A stretch of 64,000 bases of DNA, from positions 3,472,001 through 3,536,000 of the forward strand of contig JAAXNY010000006.1 in the NCBI GenBank assembly GCA_013420905.1. The letters are read 5' to 3'. This DNA is from Collybia mongolica. Taxonomy: Eukaryota > Basidiomycota > Agaricomycetes > Agaricales > Clitocybaceae. Position 1 is the stretch's first letter. Each line of letters begins with the position of its first letter. The position numbers and the translations under genes are program-made. Below, in pieces: positions 34,852-45,666 of this stretch. The notes under the pieces were generated by a model. It did not search any database. It was not told where the DNA came from and saw only the letters and a program-made list of their open reading frames with translations.

Positions 34852-36109
34852 TTTGGATGAGGAAATGAGCAGGATTTTACGAGCCTGTTTAAGTAGCCAG
34901 AGAGGCCGTGAGGTGACGGAAAAAATACAAAGACACTTCTATAACACACCCTTCTCCAAAGTAGTGCCAAAGCGTGTTGTTTGGACAAATAAAGCCTGAC
35001 GCCCACAAAGCCAAAGAGACACCCACAACTTTACCGTAAGGGATATCAAGGCGTTGGACCAGCAGCAAGCCAAAGATAATATGCAAGGTAGCTTTGTCGA
35101 CAAGGCGATCACCAAGAACAAGGGCCTCCCAGATGGCGACGGTGGCTGATGGTGGCAGAATTGAGGGAATAAGGTGGGGTGTACAAAAAAGTGACCACCC
35201 TTTACAAGACCGTCGCTCAGAAGTTTCTTTGACCGCCAAGGTACAATCGCAGGTCGACCCGAGGGCCACAGGTTGAAGCAAGAGGAAGCTGGTCACTGTG
35301 ACACGTTCCATGGTAGATCGACATGGGGGCATTTTTACTCTAAGTCGAGTCAAAATAACGGGGAGTTCCGAGTGAGTCGCCGTTAATACTAAGATCCATT
35401 GCAGACCAACGCACTCCAGGAACAATCCGACCAGACAAAGGAGGAGTTGCAAGCAAGTCGAAACGCCGACGCCTAAAATTCCGTATTTGGTCATCCCGCA
35501 CCAAGCAACACCGGAGGCATTATCCAAGCTCCATATATGTTTTCCAGCCGGTCAGGCTTGATTTACAAGCATCTGGCTGGTACCAACCAATGATATATGG
35601 TTTGTCTCGTACATGCACCTGAGCCTTTCACCCAGCAGAATAACATTTGTAGGTTAGTGATGAATGAGGCATGTAGATTGAATCACGAACATCCTTTCCT
35701 AACGAGCCCATCTAAGTCTGATTATTATATGACAGATGCTCTAGATCTGTAATAGTCCCATGCCACTAAATATCCACTTCTTTGGCGGGGTTAGGATGCA
35801 TGAGGCTCACAAAGTTTGACACACGTGACCTTCTACTCACTCCCTTGTTCCACTTCACAGAAGTCACATCATACTTACCATTTTTGGATATGCACACTAG
35901 TTTTTCCGGGAATCGCAATCTGGTAATCGACTCAGGCGATTTGGTGATATAATGGACGTGTAGTTATTTCGCATATGTACAATTACAACATTTATAGACT
36001 ACTACAGGGGAGGCACCACAAAGCCAAATCTCCCTCCCATATACTCACAAACCGATTCTGATCCACTATCCGCGTACATATAAAAATAAAAACAGACAAA
36101 CACATCAAT
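34852..36109. other. Interval with weak hydrophobic frame, otherwise no gene seen
   Basis: A 1,258-bp stretch upstream of the F-box gene. The 5' exons of the F-box gene may lie here. The minus-strand frame 34889-35494 is listed separately; the rest, about 35530-36109, is AT-rich with no supported gene. Confidence 0.4.
34889..35494 (-). CDS. Hypothetical hydrophobic protein, doubtful
   Basis: An uninterrupted frame starting with Met at 35494 (MTKYGILGVGVSTCLQLLL) and about 200 codons long. Several stretches could span a membrane (CLQLLLCLVGLFLECVGL, ATLHIIFGLLLVQ, VVGVSLALWASGF). It lies directly upstream of the F-box gene on the same strand. I recognise no family. A plausible splice donor (GAGAAG|gtgtgt) near 34959 in another frame could make part of this region 5' exons of the F-box gene instead. 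It may well be spurious. Confidence 0.25.
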   Translation of the reverse strand: MTKYGILGVGVSTCLQLLLCLVGLFLECVGLQWILVLTATHSELPVILTRLRVKMPPCRSTMERVTVTSFLLLQPVALGSTCDCTLAVKETSERRSCKGWSLFCTPHLIPSILPPSATVAIWEALVLGDRLVDKATLHIIFGLLLVQRLDIPYGKVVGVSLALWASGFICPNNTLWHYFGEGCVIEVSLYFFRHLTASLAT

Positions 36110-38431
36110 TTAATGCCAAGCACCAGGAACATTCCTGTCTCCTAAGCCGAACGCAGAGTGTGCAAGTGGCTTCGGTGACATGGCCAAAAGCTCTTCCAGC
36201 ATAGTAGTAACAATGTCATCTTCGCCATCCTTAGAGACAACACCACTTGTGGGCATGTGGGCTCTAATCTTGGAAGAAAGATCAGGATATGCACTCTCGG
36301 TGAAGCCCATCTTCGAAGAAGCAGTAAGTCATTTGGTGGGATCGGCAGAATTCAAATAAGTAAATACATACATCCGCTAATCTCTTACTGATCCTGCTCA
36401 GGGTGCGCGACGCAAGGTCGCCATAGTCCGGGCCGTGACGACGTGAGGTGTGCCCGTGGCCTGGATGGGTGTTATGCCTGTGCACGCTCACAAGTTCAAG
36501 GGCAGGGTAACCGGCTCTCCCAGTGCTAACAAGTGCGGCGGGTTTAGTTTTTGACGGTCCAGTGCGTGGGGCAGGAGTGGTTACTGGACCTAAATGATCT
36601 GGTGGTGGAGCTTGTGCAGATCTGAACGAAATCCGATATTCCATGTGTGTAGAGCGAATCGAGGAGAAAGAAAAACTCACGTCTCACCCCCTGCGGGCTG
36701 TACTTTTCGCTCCTTCTCTTTTCTTCTTTCTTCTCGTTCCAAGCGATACCTTTCCTTTTCAGCCTTGTAACGAGACTTCGCCTCTTCGACTTGGGCTCTC
36801 AGCTCCTGAGGAGTTGGTTTCAAACGAGAAGTGCCATGAGGAGGGGCAGGTGGAGGAGGCGGGGGAGGAGGCGGAGGAGGCGGAGGCGGGGCTAGGGAAG
36901 GCTCGAACGAGCCAAAGGCACCAGGAAACCAATTTCCGGATGGTGGCCCTTGCGCTACGTAGTCACCGCGCGGGCCTAGTGGACTACCGCGGTGTATACC
37001 ATGAGGATGGGGAGGTGGCATCCACGAACCCCATGATTGACCAAAAGAAGGGCGATTTCGCCAGGGAACACGAGATAAGTGTGGCGGAGATCCACCCCGC
37101 CATCCAGCAGGTGATCGAGAAGGAGAAACACCATACCAAAATGACGTCGAATTTCCAGGGACCGCGTCGATAACCCGCTCCGGTACACCCTCAGAATTTG
37201 TGGATGGTTGGATAGGGCCATTGTTCTCATTATTTGCCGGGTTGATAGCTTGGGAAAGGGTCCTAAACATCCCTCCTAAGGCATCTGCAACCCTTTGCCC
37301 TGCCTCCTCCTCGGCTTTCTTACGCAAGTCCTCCGTCGCTGCTCCAGCATTCTGAGCCAATTCCCCTGTGGCTCGAGAGATGGCATATTTGTGAGCATCC
37401 CAATATGCCCCGGTGGAGGCATTGCGGATAATATTGCGAATACCTTCAGAAAGCTCAGGATGCGCCGCAACCACACCACTGAAAGTGCTTAGAAGCGAGG
37501 CGATATCGTTGGAGAGGGAACTCGGTGTACCGAGGGAAGTAGGGTCGAGAGAAGGAAGAGGGGGATCCTCTACTCGCTGGGAAGGTTCAGACACTGTGGG
37601 CGCATGATTGACATCATCAGCTTTGTTTTCGGGCAACACCTGCGCTGTGTTTTTGGGGGTGCTCTCAGCGACGATGGGCAAGGTGCTATGATTGGAGGTC
37701 ACCGATGAAACTCGGTTAAATATGGGACGAGGATGTTGGCTGCCATCTTGATCCCGAGAGTTAATATCATAGACATGGAGAGGGTGCTTTGGAGGTGCAT
37801 CCTCTCCAAGTACTGATCCTGTCGATGATATTTCATCATTTGTAATTTCCTTCTCCTTCCCTTTATCGTTGGGAGTCTCAGTTGAGTAAGTGGTATGACG
37901 GTTTGCAGGATGGAACAAGATAGTGGAGTTGTCGCTGTCACTAGCAGCATCTGGACCGTTGGGGTTCGATGTCACATCGCTGAGGACCTCAACAAATGCA
38001 TGGGGACTTTCGGCACCATCTGTTTTGGGGATTACAATTCCTCCTAACCCGGAGAAAGGAGGGAGTGACTGCCAATCGTCGTCGATACCAAATGGTCCCT
38101 CTTGGCCAAAAGTGTGGCGAAAGTCGACGTTCTGGGGAGTGTCAGGGAGCACTTTCCTCTGAGTGCGAGAGGACGTCAGGTCCTGGACGATAAACTTGAT
38201 GATTTGTCCACTCTCATGAGATACTTGGTAGAAGTCTTGCAATTCCTCCTGAGAACTAAGAGTGACCTCATCACCATCAGCGTCAATATAAGCGACAGAG
38301 ATTTTCTCAATCGGTATAGAGTAAAGCGACTCGATTTTGGTAGCAAGGGAGCCCCAAGTAGGCTGGTTTGGGAAGCTAACACGACGCGTAAAGCCTTCGC
38401 GCTGGAGTAGTTTGAAATGGGTAGGTGACAT
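36110..38431 (-). CDS. PB1-LIR-UBA protein resembling p62/NBR1 autophagy receptors
   Basis: Begins MSPTHFKLLQREGFTRR with a PB1 domain (residues about 1-85): basic first strands plus the acidic OPCA motif YIDADGDEVTLSSQEELQDF, so both interaction faces seem present. At residues 117-123 lies DDDWQSL, matching the acidic-W-x-x-L Atg8-binding (LIR) consensus. A helical region (about 320-420), a tract of 14 prolines and a charged helix (VEEAKSRYKAEKERYRLERE) follow. Introns (phase 2 near 36678; phase 0 near 36315-36375) lead to a C-terminal UBA-like domain: ISKRLADMGFTESAYPDL with MLEELLAM. No cysteine was seen in the predicted protein, so the ZZ finger of animal p62 is absent. A role in selective autophagy is inferred. 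Confidence 0.8.
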
Positions 38432-38633
38432 CTGGATGATTGAAGCGTTTGTGTCAAGGAAGACTCCCAACACTTAACGATATAGATTTCAAACTCCGAA
38501 CTGCGGAAACTATAACTGCGCACTGACAACTACAACGCTTTTACTGCGCCACCGGGGAACATAGTAGAAGCATCGGGAAACACATGAAATACAAATACAT
38601 AAGCCGCCATGAACAAACGTTCTTGATATGTCT

Positions 38634-40224
38634 TCAAGCAAAAATGGCAAGTCTAGGGTCAATGTCACCTGGGTCGTTCAACTGAAGAGATGAATAATTA
38701 ATCGAATATTTTGCTTCATCTGGAAACAGTACTTTACCCTCAAGTTGATGTTCAAGGAGCTGACGCTTTTGATCTCACTCTCTTCGAGGTCAAACGAGTC
38801 ACACTGCAAGTTTTCTCCAATCCGCGAGACAGAGTTACTCTTCGGGACCACCGCAATGCCACGCTGAGTAGCCCAACGGAGCAGGACTTGAGCTGGAGCT
38901 AACACAAGAGTCAATCGCAATATAAAAACCAAATTAAAAAGTATTTACTCTTCTTATATCTGGAGGCAATCGTTGTCACAGCGTTGTGTTCCATCAAGCC
39001 TGGTGTGCCCTTGTCCAAGCCAAGCTCAACATAACCCTAATAACATTAAGTGAGTCTATTAGTAGTTGTTCTAGATCAAGGGTGCAAGACTTACCTGGGG
39101 GCCAAACGAAGAATATGCTGTGAGAGCAATTCCAAGTTCTTTGACCAAATTAACCAGTGGTTCTTGTGTCAAGTATGGGTGGAGTTCAACTTGAAGGACC
39201 TGAGGTTCAATGCGAGCATAACGAAGAACGTCCAAGATAATTGAACCATTGCAGTTGCTAAACAATTCTGCATTAGTATATGCGTTGATTCAACCGTAGA
39301 TACACCTACCTCAACCCAATATTCTTGGCAAGGCCGTCATCCACTAATTCTTCAACAGCAGTCCAAGTTACTTGCAAAGGTGTTTTTTCTGCGTCATAGG
39401 TCAACACATTGGGCGCGTTATACCATGAACGAAATCTCACGAAGATATACTTTTCCGTCATCGCCGAACCATTCGGGAGGATAGCGGTGGGCAGGATCGA
39501 CATATTGAAGGGCAATCGGGAAGTGAACAAGGAACAGATCAAAATAATCGATGCCCCACAGTTCCAGTTGCATTTTGGTAATTGGCTTAACCTTCCGCAC
39601 CCATACAAAAAAGGTCAGAAGAGATCGAACTAATAGGGCTCCCAACCTACATGTTCTTTGGCGTGGAAAGTATTCCATAACTACGCCAGCATCAGCTGGC
39701 CAGTTTGGTTTTTTCGGGAATATAAAGTTACCTTGGATGTTATGACTGGAGGTTTATTAGATACTCGTCAGAAGAAAGTGAGCGTGATAATCACATAAGT
39801 CCTCTCTTTTAACAAGCCCTTCGGATATTGCACGGCGAACGCCTTGACCTGCTTCTTTTTCATTTCCGTAGTCGCCTGCACCGTCAAGAAGCCTGACTCC
39901 AGCCTTGATAGCTTCATACACGGTCTGAAAATATATTAGCCGACATGACGAAGTCATTAAGATGTGGGCTTACATCTGCACAGGTAGATTTGGTGACCTG
40001 GGTTCCATATATGGCTTAGTTGTGGATAAGCTGAAGGATGTACAAGGTTACCTTCCAGAGTCCAAATCTATATTGGTTCATTAAGCATCGGAAGTACCAG
40101 TGTATGGGAAGCACTCACCCAACAAGCGGCATCTGTGTCCAAAGAAGTTAGAATCCTGAAGAGGGCTCTAACATGATGATCGGCAGACCTTCCGACCAGT
40201 ACGCTTCAAAATAACTGTAGCCAT
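38634..40224 (-). CDS. XYL1: Aldo/keto reductase, D-xylose reductase type
   Basis: NADPH-dependent reductase of aldoses, family AKR2-like. The spliced protein starts [22 protein letters not shown]. It holds the tetrad region [19 protein letters not shown] (Tyr in GDYGNE), the catalytic Lys in FITSKLWNTFH, and the His in [10 protein letters not shown]. The coenzyme site is [19 protein letters not shown]. At least ten introns are needed, making this the most interrupted gene of the window; the exon encoding FITSK is about 14 nt (near 39740). Xylose reductases usually read GAYDYGNE where this has GAGDYGNE. The true substrate (xylose, glycerol or another aldehyde) is not certain. It ends LAIFA. 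Confidence 0.88.
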
Positions 40225-40558
40225 CTGTGTGATAAGTTCTGTGTGAAGGGGGAAGTGATATCGATGGTGGTTTGTGACATCCTTTTATGCAGATTCAGCT
40301 TGATCAAGGCGTTTTACGGACCGATTGTTCAACCTCGTCGTTCGAGTAACCGGTCCGTTCGGGAATTGCCGGTCGACAATTCTGCAATTCTCCGTCCCGT
40401 CAGCTGCAGGTGACCTCAATCGCATGAAGATTATAGCCTGAGCGCTTCTATTCTCAATAGTACCCTACATTCTGCAATCGCATCTGGTGAGTTAATATAG
40501 CTTCGGTGATTTCGCTGAAACTGCTCTCACAGCTTCACATTCCAGTCGCGACCGCGAC
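40225..40558. promoter_or_regulatory. Divergent promoter region aldo/keto reductase / ketopantoate reductase
   Basis: A 334-bp non-coding stretch between divergent starts. It is locally GC-rich (40320-40410), unlike most intergenic DNA here. No specific site was recognised. Confidence 0.4.
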
Positions 40559-41797
40559 ATGCGCTTTCACGTTCTCGGACTCGGTTCAATTGGCTCCCTT
40601 TTGTCACACCATCTACGACGTACCATCCCGCAGACAAACTCCATCACACTCATACACAGAACACAGAGTCAAGCAAAAGATGCACTATCAAATGGAGGTT
40701 CCATCCGTGTTGAGCACAACGGTTTGGTCACCACTGCAGGTGGATTCTACTCAGAGGGGTTCGAAGAATCCAAATCGTCGCACCACCTCTCAAAGAAAGC
40801 GAAACCGACAGGAAAGGAGCACGAACCAGGGATACCGGGACCTATCGAATCCCTCTTTGTCACGACTAAAGCGCATCAGACGGTACCAGCCATCCGTAGA
40901 CTCCTGCCCCGTCTTTCCAACCAAACCACCATCGTACTTATGCAGAATGGCATGGGAGTCTATGAAGAATTGGTGCACAATATCTTTCGTAATCCCGAAC
41001 ACAGACCGCACGAACACAGACCGCACTTCATTTTGGCCTCCAACACGCACGGTGCGTTTCGAAAAAGTACCTACGACATTGTCCATGCGGGTTTGGGGTC
41101 CATAGAATTTGGCATTGTTCCCGACCCTGCAGAACGTGATTTTGAGGCAGGATTTACTGACGAGACGGTACCAAAGTCGGAACGAGTACCTCGCATTGCG
41201 GATATCGCGTCACCTCTCAACGATCCATTATTTGAGCGATATAGAAGCATTAGGAGCACGGTTGCCGCTTTGCTTCTTCTGGAGCCGCTCAACGCTTCAT
41301 GGAAACCAATAGCAGAAATCCAGACTGTTCTGCGACGAAAATTAGTGGTCAATGCGGTTATCAATCCACTCACGGCTCTCATGGGCTGTCGAAATGGTGA
41401 TATTCTCAATACCACAGCCTCACAGCGCCTTATGCAGAGAATCTGTCAGGAAGCTTCAGACGTTTTCGCTGCACAAACCAAAGCGGGATCCCAGACGTGG
41501 TTGGATAGTCTCGCGTCGCAGGGGATGAGCACGAAAAATGTGGCAGTTGGGCGATTGCCTCGGGCATTGACGAGGCCCATGCTAGAAGATGAGGTTCTTC
41601 GAGTTGCGAAGGCCACGAAAGGAAACATATCTTCGATGTTGGCGGACATTCAACATGGACGTACAACGGAAATCGACTTCATAAATGGATATCTCTTGAA
41701 ACTGGGATCGACGTACCATATTGAAATGCCTGCTACTGCGACACTGTTAAATCTTGTCAAAATGCGGAGCGCTATACCGTTGGATCAGATGCTGTAA
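40559..41797 (+). CDS. PAN5: 2-dehydropantoate 2-reductase (ketopantoate reductase)
   Basis: Reduces ketopantoate to pantoate with NADPH for pantothenate and CoA synthesis. A single-exon frame of 412 codons, unusual in this intron-rich window. The N-terminal Rossmann motif is VLGLGSIGSLL. It continues with LFVTTKAHQT (conserved Lys region), VLMQNGMGVYE and NTHGAFRK. The C-terminal catalytic helix is RRKLVVNAVINPLTALMGCR, with the Lys and Asn pair of the family, and it ends with SSMLADIQHGRTTEIDFING. An exact 15-bp tandem duplication near 40998-41027 encodes EHRPH twice, in a loop between strands. Confidence 0.92.
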   Translation: MRFHVLGLGSIGSLLSHHLRRTIPQTNSITLIHRTQSQAKDALSNGGSIRVEHNGLVTTAGGFYSEGFEESKSSHHLSKKAKPTGKEHEPGIPGPIESLFVTTKAHQTVPAIRRLLPRLSNQTTIVLMQNGMGVYEELVHNIFRNPEHRPHEHRPHFILASNTHGAFRKSTYDIVHAGLGSIEFGIVPDPAERDFEAGFTDETVPKSERVPRIADIASPLNDPLFERYRSIRSTVAALLLLEPLNASWKPIAEIQTVLRRKLVVNAVINPLTALMGCRNGDILNTTASQRLMQRICQEASDVFAAQTKAGSQTWLDSLASQGMSTKNVAVGRLPRALTRPMLEDEVLRVAKATKGNISSMLADIQHGRTTEIDFINGYLLKLGSTYHIEMPATATLLNLVKMRSAIPLDQML

Positions 41798-42035
41798 TTA
41801 TATGGTAACTATTAATGCTTATAAAATCCTACCTCTTGGTGTACAGGTTGAAATTGGAATGTATTTCTGCCAATTGCAATTTACTTCCTGGCCGTTAAAA
41901 AAATTCGATCACATGTATAAAGCTGTGCTGGGAGTCCTGTCGACGAACAGCCACATTGAACTCTAGTATCTATGTAAATGGTTATTCCCTTACAGCTTCT
42001 ACTTCCACTTTACTTTCTTTTCGCCCTATGTATAA

Positions 42036-43414
42036 ATGACCTCTCCGATTAGCGTGAATTCCGCCGGCTGCGCTGGGTATGGGGATGGTAACCCTGACAT
42101 TAGTGGCGTTGTAAATAATACTTTGTTTATCCTCTCTCGTGTGACCTGACTATTTTCTAATAGGGGGTCCGTGTCAGCTTTTACCTCCAAACCTTTATAT
42201 TAGGTCAGTTTCTCTTTATGACTCAGAGGTAAGATTTACTCACGTCCCTCATACAGTTCTCCTCGTCGATCGGTCATGGCAAGACGCACCTATAGCGTTG
42301 TGGACGTTTATAGCTACAAGCGCTGGTCTTACACTAGCTGCTATTGTGCAACGAGGGCAGCTCACACTCTTCCAAGCACTTGTCGTGTCTGATTTAGTCT
42401 GGTGCGTTGTGCGTTTTGATGTTGCGACGAGTATAATTTAGGTCTACGCCTAGGCTGGCGAATTTCGGTACATTTGTTGCTTTGGCGAGCTATTCTCGCC
42501 AAAAAGCTGCTAGTCACAAAGAATCCACCACCCGACGTACCTTTGATTATAACGTCAAATTTGGTGCCATGACCCAAACATTGGTATCTATGACATTAAC
42601 CTTATACATGTGGTAAGATTAATGTTCTTTGTTGTTCTCAACTATATCTGATCTAAACGGAAGGGCGAAAGCTGAGACGTTTGGGGAGGATTCAGAATGT
42701 TCTTTTCATGTGCAATATGTGTTATTCGTGTTCAAGGTCCCTGCGCTAGGAAGAGGCAGGATAATTGGCCTCGTGGTCACCTCCCTTCTAACCGCTGCCT
42801 ATAGCCTGATAACGCTGCATGAAATACAGTCTTATCGCCGGAGCTTCCTCGATAAGCCTGTCAAAGAGAAGGAGCCAGGGGAGACCCCTTCTCCCAAGCT
42901 CATACTCCCCACACATTCGCGGGACGTATCTTTAGTACCCTCAGCCAATGGTTCCTTGACTCTGATCTCCGCCTCCTCGGTGACAAGTCCGAACACACAA
43001 GGAGACTATCCTGTTTTAGGACCCCCCCTGAAGTCTGCCACTATCCTCACACCATCGCATAACCCATTATCGTATGGGAAACGTCGGCCTAAGCGACGTC
43101 GATGGTCTTCTGATCTTGACCCTATGCTGGTTGGGATCATAATATGCCAAGCGATGGTGTTCACTTACTTCATTGTCTCAATTGAGCTACTGCTCAAATT
43201 CAACCCTAGTGTCGATAAATCTGCGAACGAATGGGGGTCTGGCCAAATCATGGCCCTTATTGTCGTAATACCATCGGCACTATCGCTCTTGGGAGCGATC
43301 AAAGAGCATGGGTTCAAGCGTCTCTCGAAGCGCAAGAAGAAGGGCCCTGGGAAGGATAGGGAGAACAGGGAGACAGAGCGGCAAAAGCGTAGGTCAGACA
43401 TCGAATCGAGTTAA
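42036..43414 (+). CDS. Fungal multi-pass membrane protein of unknown function
   Basis: I do not know its function. It begins MTSPISVNSAGCAGYGDGNP and continues DISGVGVRVSFYLQTFILVLL. This Cys-rich, N-P-D-I-S-G, VR-SFYLQ opening recurs in agaricomycete membrane proteins. Exons join at GV|GVRV, IL|VLLV, VW|STPR and MW|AKAE. Segments likely to span the membrane are SFYLQTFILVLLV, IALWTFIATSAGLTLAAI, TLVSMTLTLYMW, GRIIGLVVTSLLTAAYSLI, PMLVGIIICQAMVFTYFIVS and IMALIVVIPSALSLLG. A cytosolic-looking loop rich in Ser/Pro lies between the fourth and fifth. The C-terminus is strongly basic (KRLSKRKKKGPGKDRENR). It converges on the O-fucosyltransferase-like gene. Confidence 0.75.
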
Positions 43415-43633
43415 ATCAGACGGTTATCCCGCTGTGAAATCGGAAATGCAGATGTTTTGCTAGCTACCCAACGATACCCAAACCCAAGATTTCTAGTGCT
43501 TCGGAACAGTTAAAGGACAGAATGGAAAACGATTTGAGGTTGTGATATATTATGGAGTTATATGGTACTCCCCCGTAAATCCAATAAAATCCAAGTAAGA
43601 TAGACAGATGAAGATGAGATGCCTGAGAATGAA

Positions 43634-45435
43634 TCAGTGGTCGTCGGAGTCAGGTTTCCCCCACTTCACGATCCTAACTGCGCCGTCCTTCCATGATTGG
43701 ACACGTCGCCGTGCTATCAATGACATCGTGGATCTATCGGTGCCGACAAAGCCGACACCTCCCCCTTGGATCGCCGCGTCGATAAGAACAGGGTACCTAT
43801 AAGTTGGTTAAGTAACATACTGAGGCAGACTGAAGTCCACTCACCAAGGCCCCAGGAGCTCAGTCGTCTGCGAATGGTTAACGCCATACCAACCTAGGCT
43901 TACAACTTCTTCCCACCATGTAGAATTTCGTTCGTCACTAGTCATAATTACATGGGAGACGACAATTCCTTTCCTTTCCAAAAGTTCTGCTTTGACTTCC
44001 TCAACGCGCCGCGCAATGACGGGAAGGGGAGCATAACATCCGTCGGTGATCTCTCCACAGAACACTTTGAAATCGCCGCGTCGGACATGTATAGCAATCC
44101 ACTGTGGTGCTTATAGTTAGTAAAATAAACTGTAAGAGTTGGATCGGCACATACCGGAGGTGTCGCCTCACCCTCGACCGCGCCGATTGCTCGCCTCACA
44201 TATTCTTCCGCGAGGTGCTCAACGACCGACGTGAAATGCATATGTTGTCCAACATACCTCCAGGCGGGACTATAATCAAATTCTAACTCAAAGGGCTATT
44301 TTAAAGTGTCAGTGGTGTCAGATGGGCAGGGTGGATATTCACCTGGTTAGCACCAACGAAATACAGGTAGTCATAGCAGACAACATGCTCGTCAGGCGGT
44401 AGTGATACATGATGTTCGGGAGATTCGAGAGGTGTGACGAGACTGGCAGCGCGAGTCTCCGGAAACGCCAGGGCTGCTAGGGCCCAAAATGTGGTGTGCA
44501 TATCATGTTCGAATTTTGGAATGAGCTTGATCCATGACGGCGCTTTTGTATATGATATATCTGACGATTTGATTGATCAGTTCTCAGTATTTACGTGGTT
44601 GGCGGGTTCACGGACCAAGTTTGAGATGAGCAGGGACATGACTATGACGGGGATGGTGATCGCGGTCCTGAACTGCTTCCCAAGTGTTCCAGCACCCAAT
44701 CTCTTCAATCAGACCGCTACTGCGATCTTTAACTTCATGCCACTCGAGAACAGGCTTCCCAAGGGCTTTGCGAAAACGTGGAACGTCAAACACGAGGCCA
44801 AAATCTATGGGGGGTACACTTGTTCCAATATGAGAAGGGGTAAACATGGGTATGATGGGTATGCGGTCCGTAATTATAGCAAGGTATACAAGGTTCATCT
44901 AATGTTCGGCTTGTAAGCCTGAACCGTAGAGTTTTCTGAGAAACTCACATAAGTCATTACATCGTTGGCTGAGAAACAAGGTCAGGACACTAATGAAAAT
45001 ATTCAATACGGTACATACTCCATCCCGCTGAAATCCAGCTTGTGAGATATTTGCGGTCTGGCCGTAGATTGTCTAGAAGTGCGTAAATGCAATGGTGGAT
45101 TCTACATGATGATGATGATGGTGATGATGAGAATGAAGCATACCTCTGAATTGTGCAGTTGGAGCACCGATCAGGTTCGCTTCTGGACCAAATGGGTCGA
45201 GTATGCCAGAAAGAGTGGTGTTTCCAGGTTGAGGAATGTCCTCACTGATGACAAACTGTGTTCTAGGTTGCTCCGTCCAAAAGGTAAAGGAAAGAAAGCC
45301 CAAGAGGGAGATGGCGACAAAGGAGGCGAAGACGGTGAAGAGGGAACGGCGCTTTGCAAAAACATCAGCTAAATGGCGACCTCTATCACGACTAGTGGGG
45401 AGAAGGTTCTCTTCAGACAAGTTATTGCTCAGCAT
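43634..45435 (-). CDS. O-fucosyltransferase-like type II membrane protein
   Basis: Likely a Golgi/ER glycosyltransferase using GDP-fucose. It starts MLSNNLSEENLLPTSRDRG; a single signal anchor (RSLFTVFASFVAISLLGFLS) follows the short basic cytosolic tail. The lumenal domain includes NLRPDRKYLTSWISAGW, NDVMTYMNLVYLAIITDRIP, and the nucleotide-sugar motif WIAIHVRRGDFKVFC. Then come VSHVIMTSDERNSTWWEEV and GVGFVGTDRSTMSLIARRRV. HVRRGDF and FVGTDRSTMS are shared with protein O-fucosyltransferase-like families. Introns follow QFR, AGW, MTY, LKL, GANQ, ATPP and GPW. The first intron carries a (CAT)n microsatellite near 45105-45130. It is divergent from a GDP-fucose-transporter-like gene, which supports the assignment. 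Confidence 0.82.
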
Positions 45436-45666
45436 GGACAACGGAAGGTCGGTGGGAAAGGAGACGAGGGGATGATGGAAATTTTAGAGCACTGGCAGCG
45501 CGGACGCTGATGAGCGCTGCCAGTGGATGAAAAGTCCGCACTCATACCAAATCGGGGATCAATCCATGCTCAGGCACCTCTACAGTATACTTCCCCTTAA
45601 TACCCACCATCATAATGTTCTCTTGCCAGGTGGCCCCCCTCTCCCATCCCCTAGCAAACATTTATC

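Noticed and set aside
36840..36900. GGAGGC-type repeat that could be read as a minisatellite
   Set aside because: It encodes an in-frame proline run of the PB1-LIR-UBA protein, a common low-complexity feature; no further repeat units outside the exon.
45100..45135. (CAT)n run encoding poly-His on the minus strand
   Set aside because: It lies in the first intron of the O-fucosyltransferase-like gene; the conserved protein continues across the splice (QFR to DNLRPDRKY).
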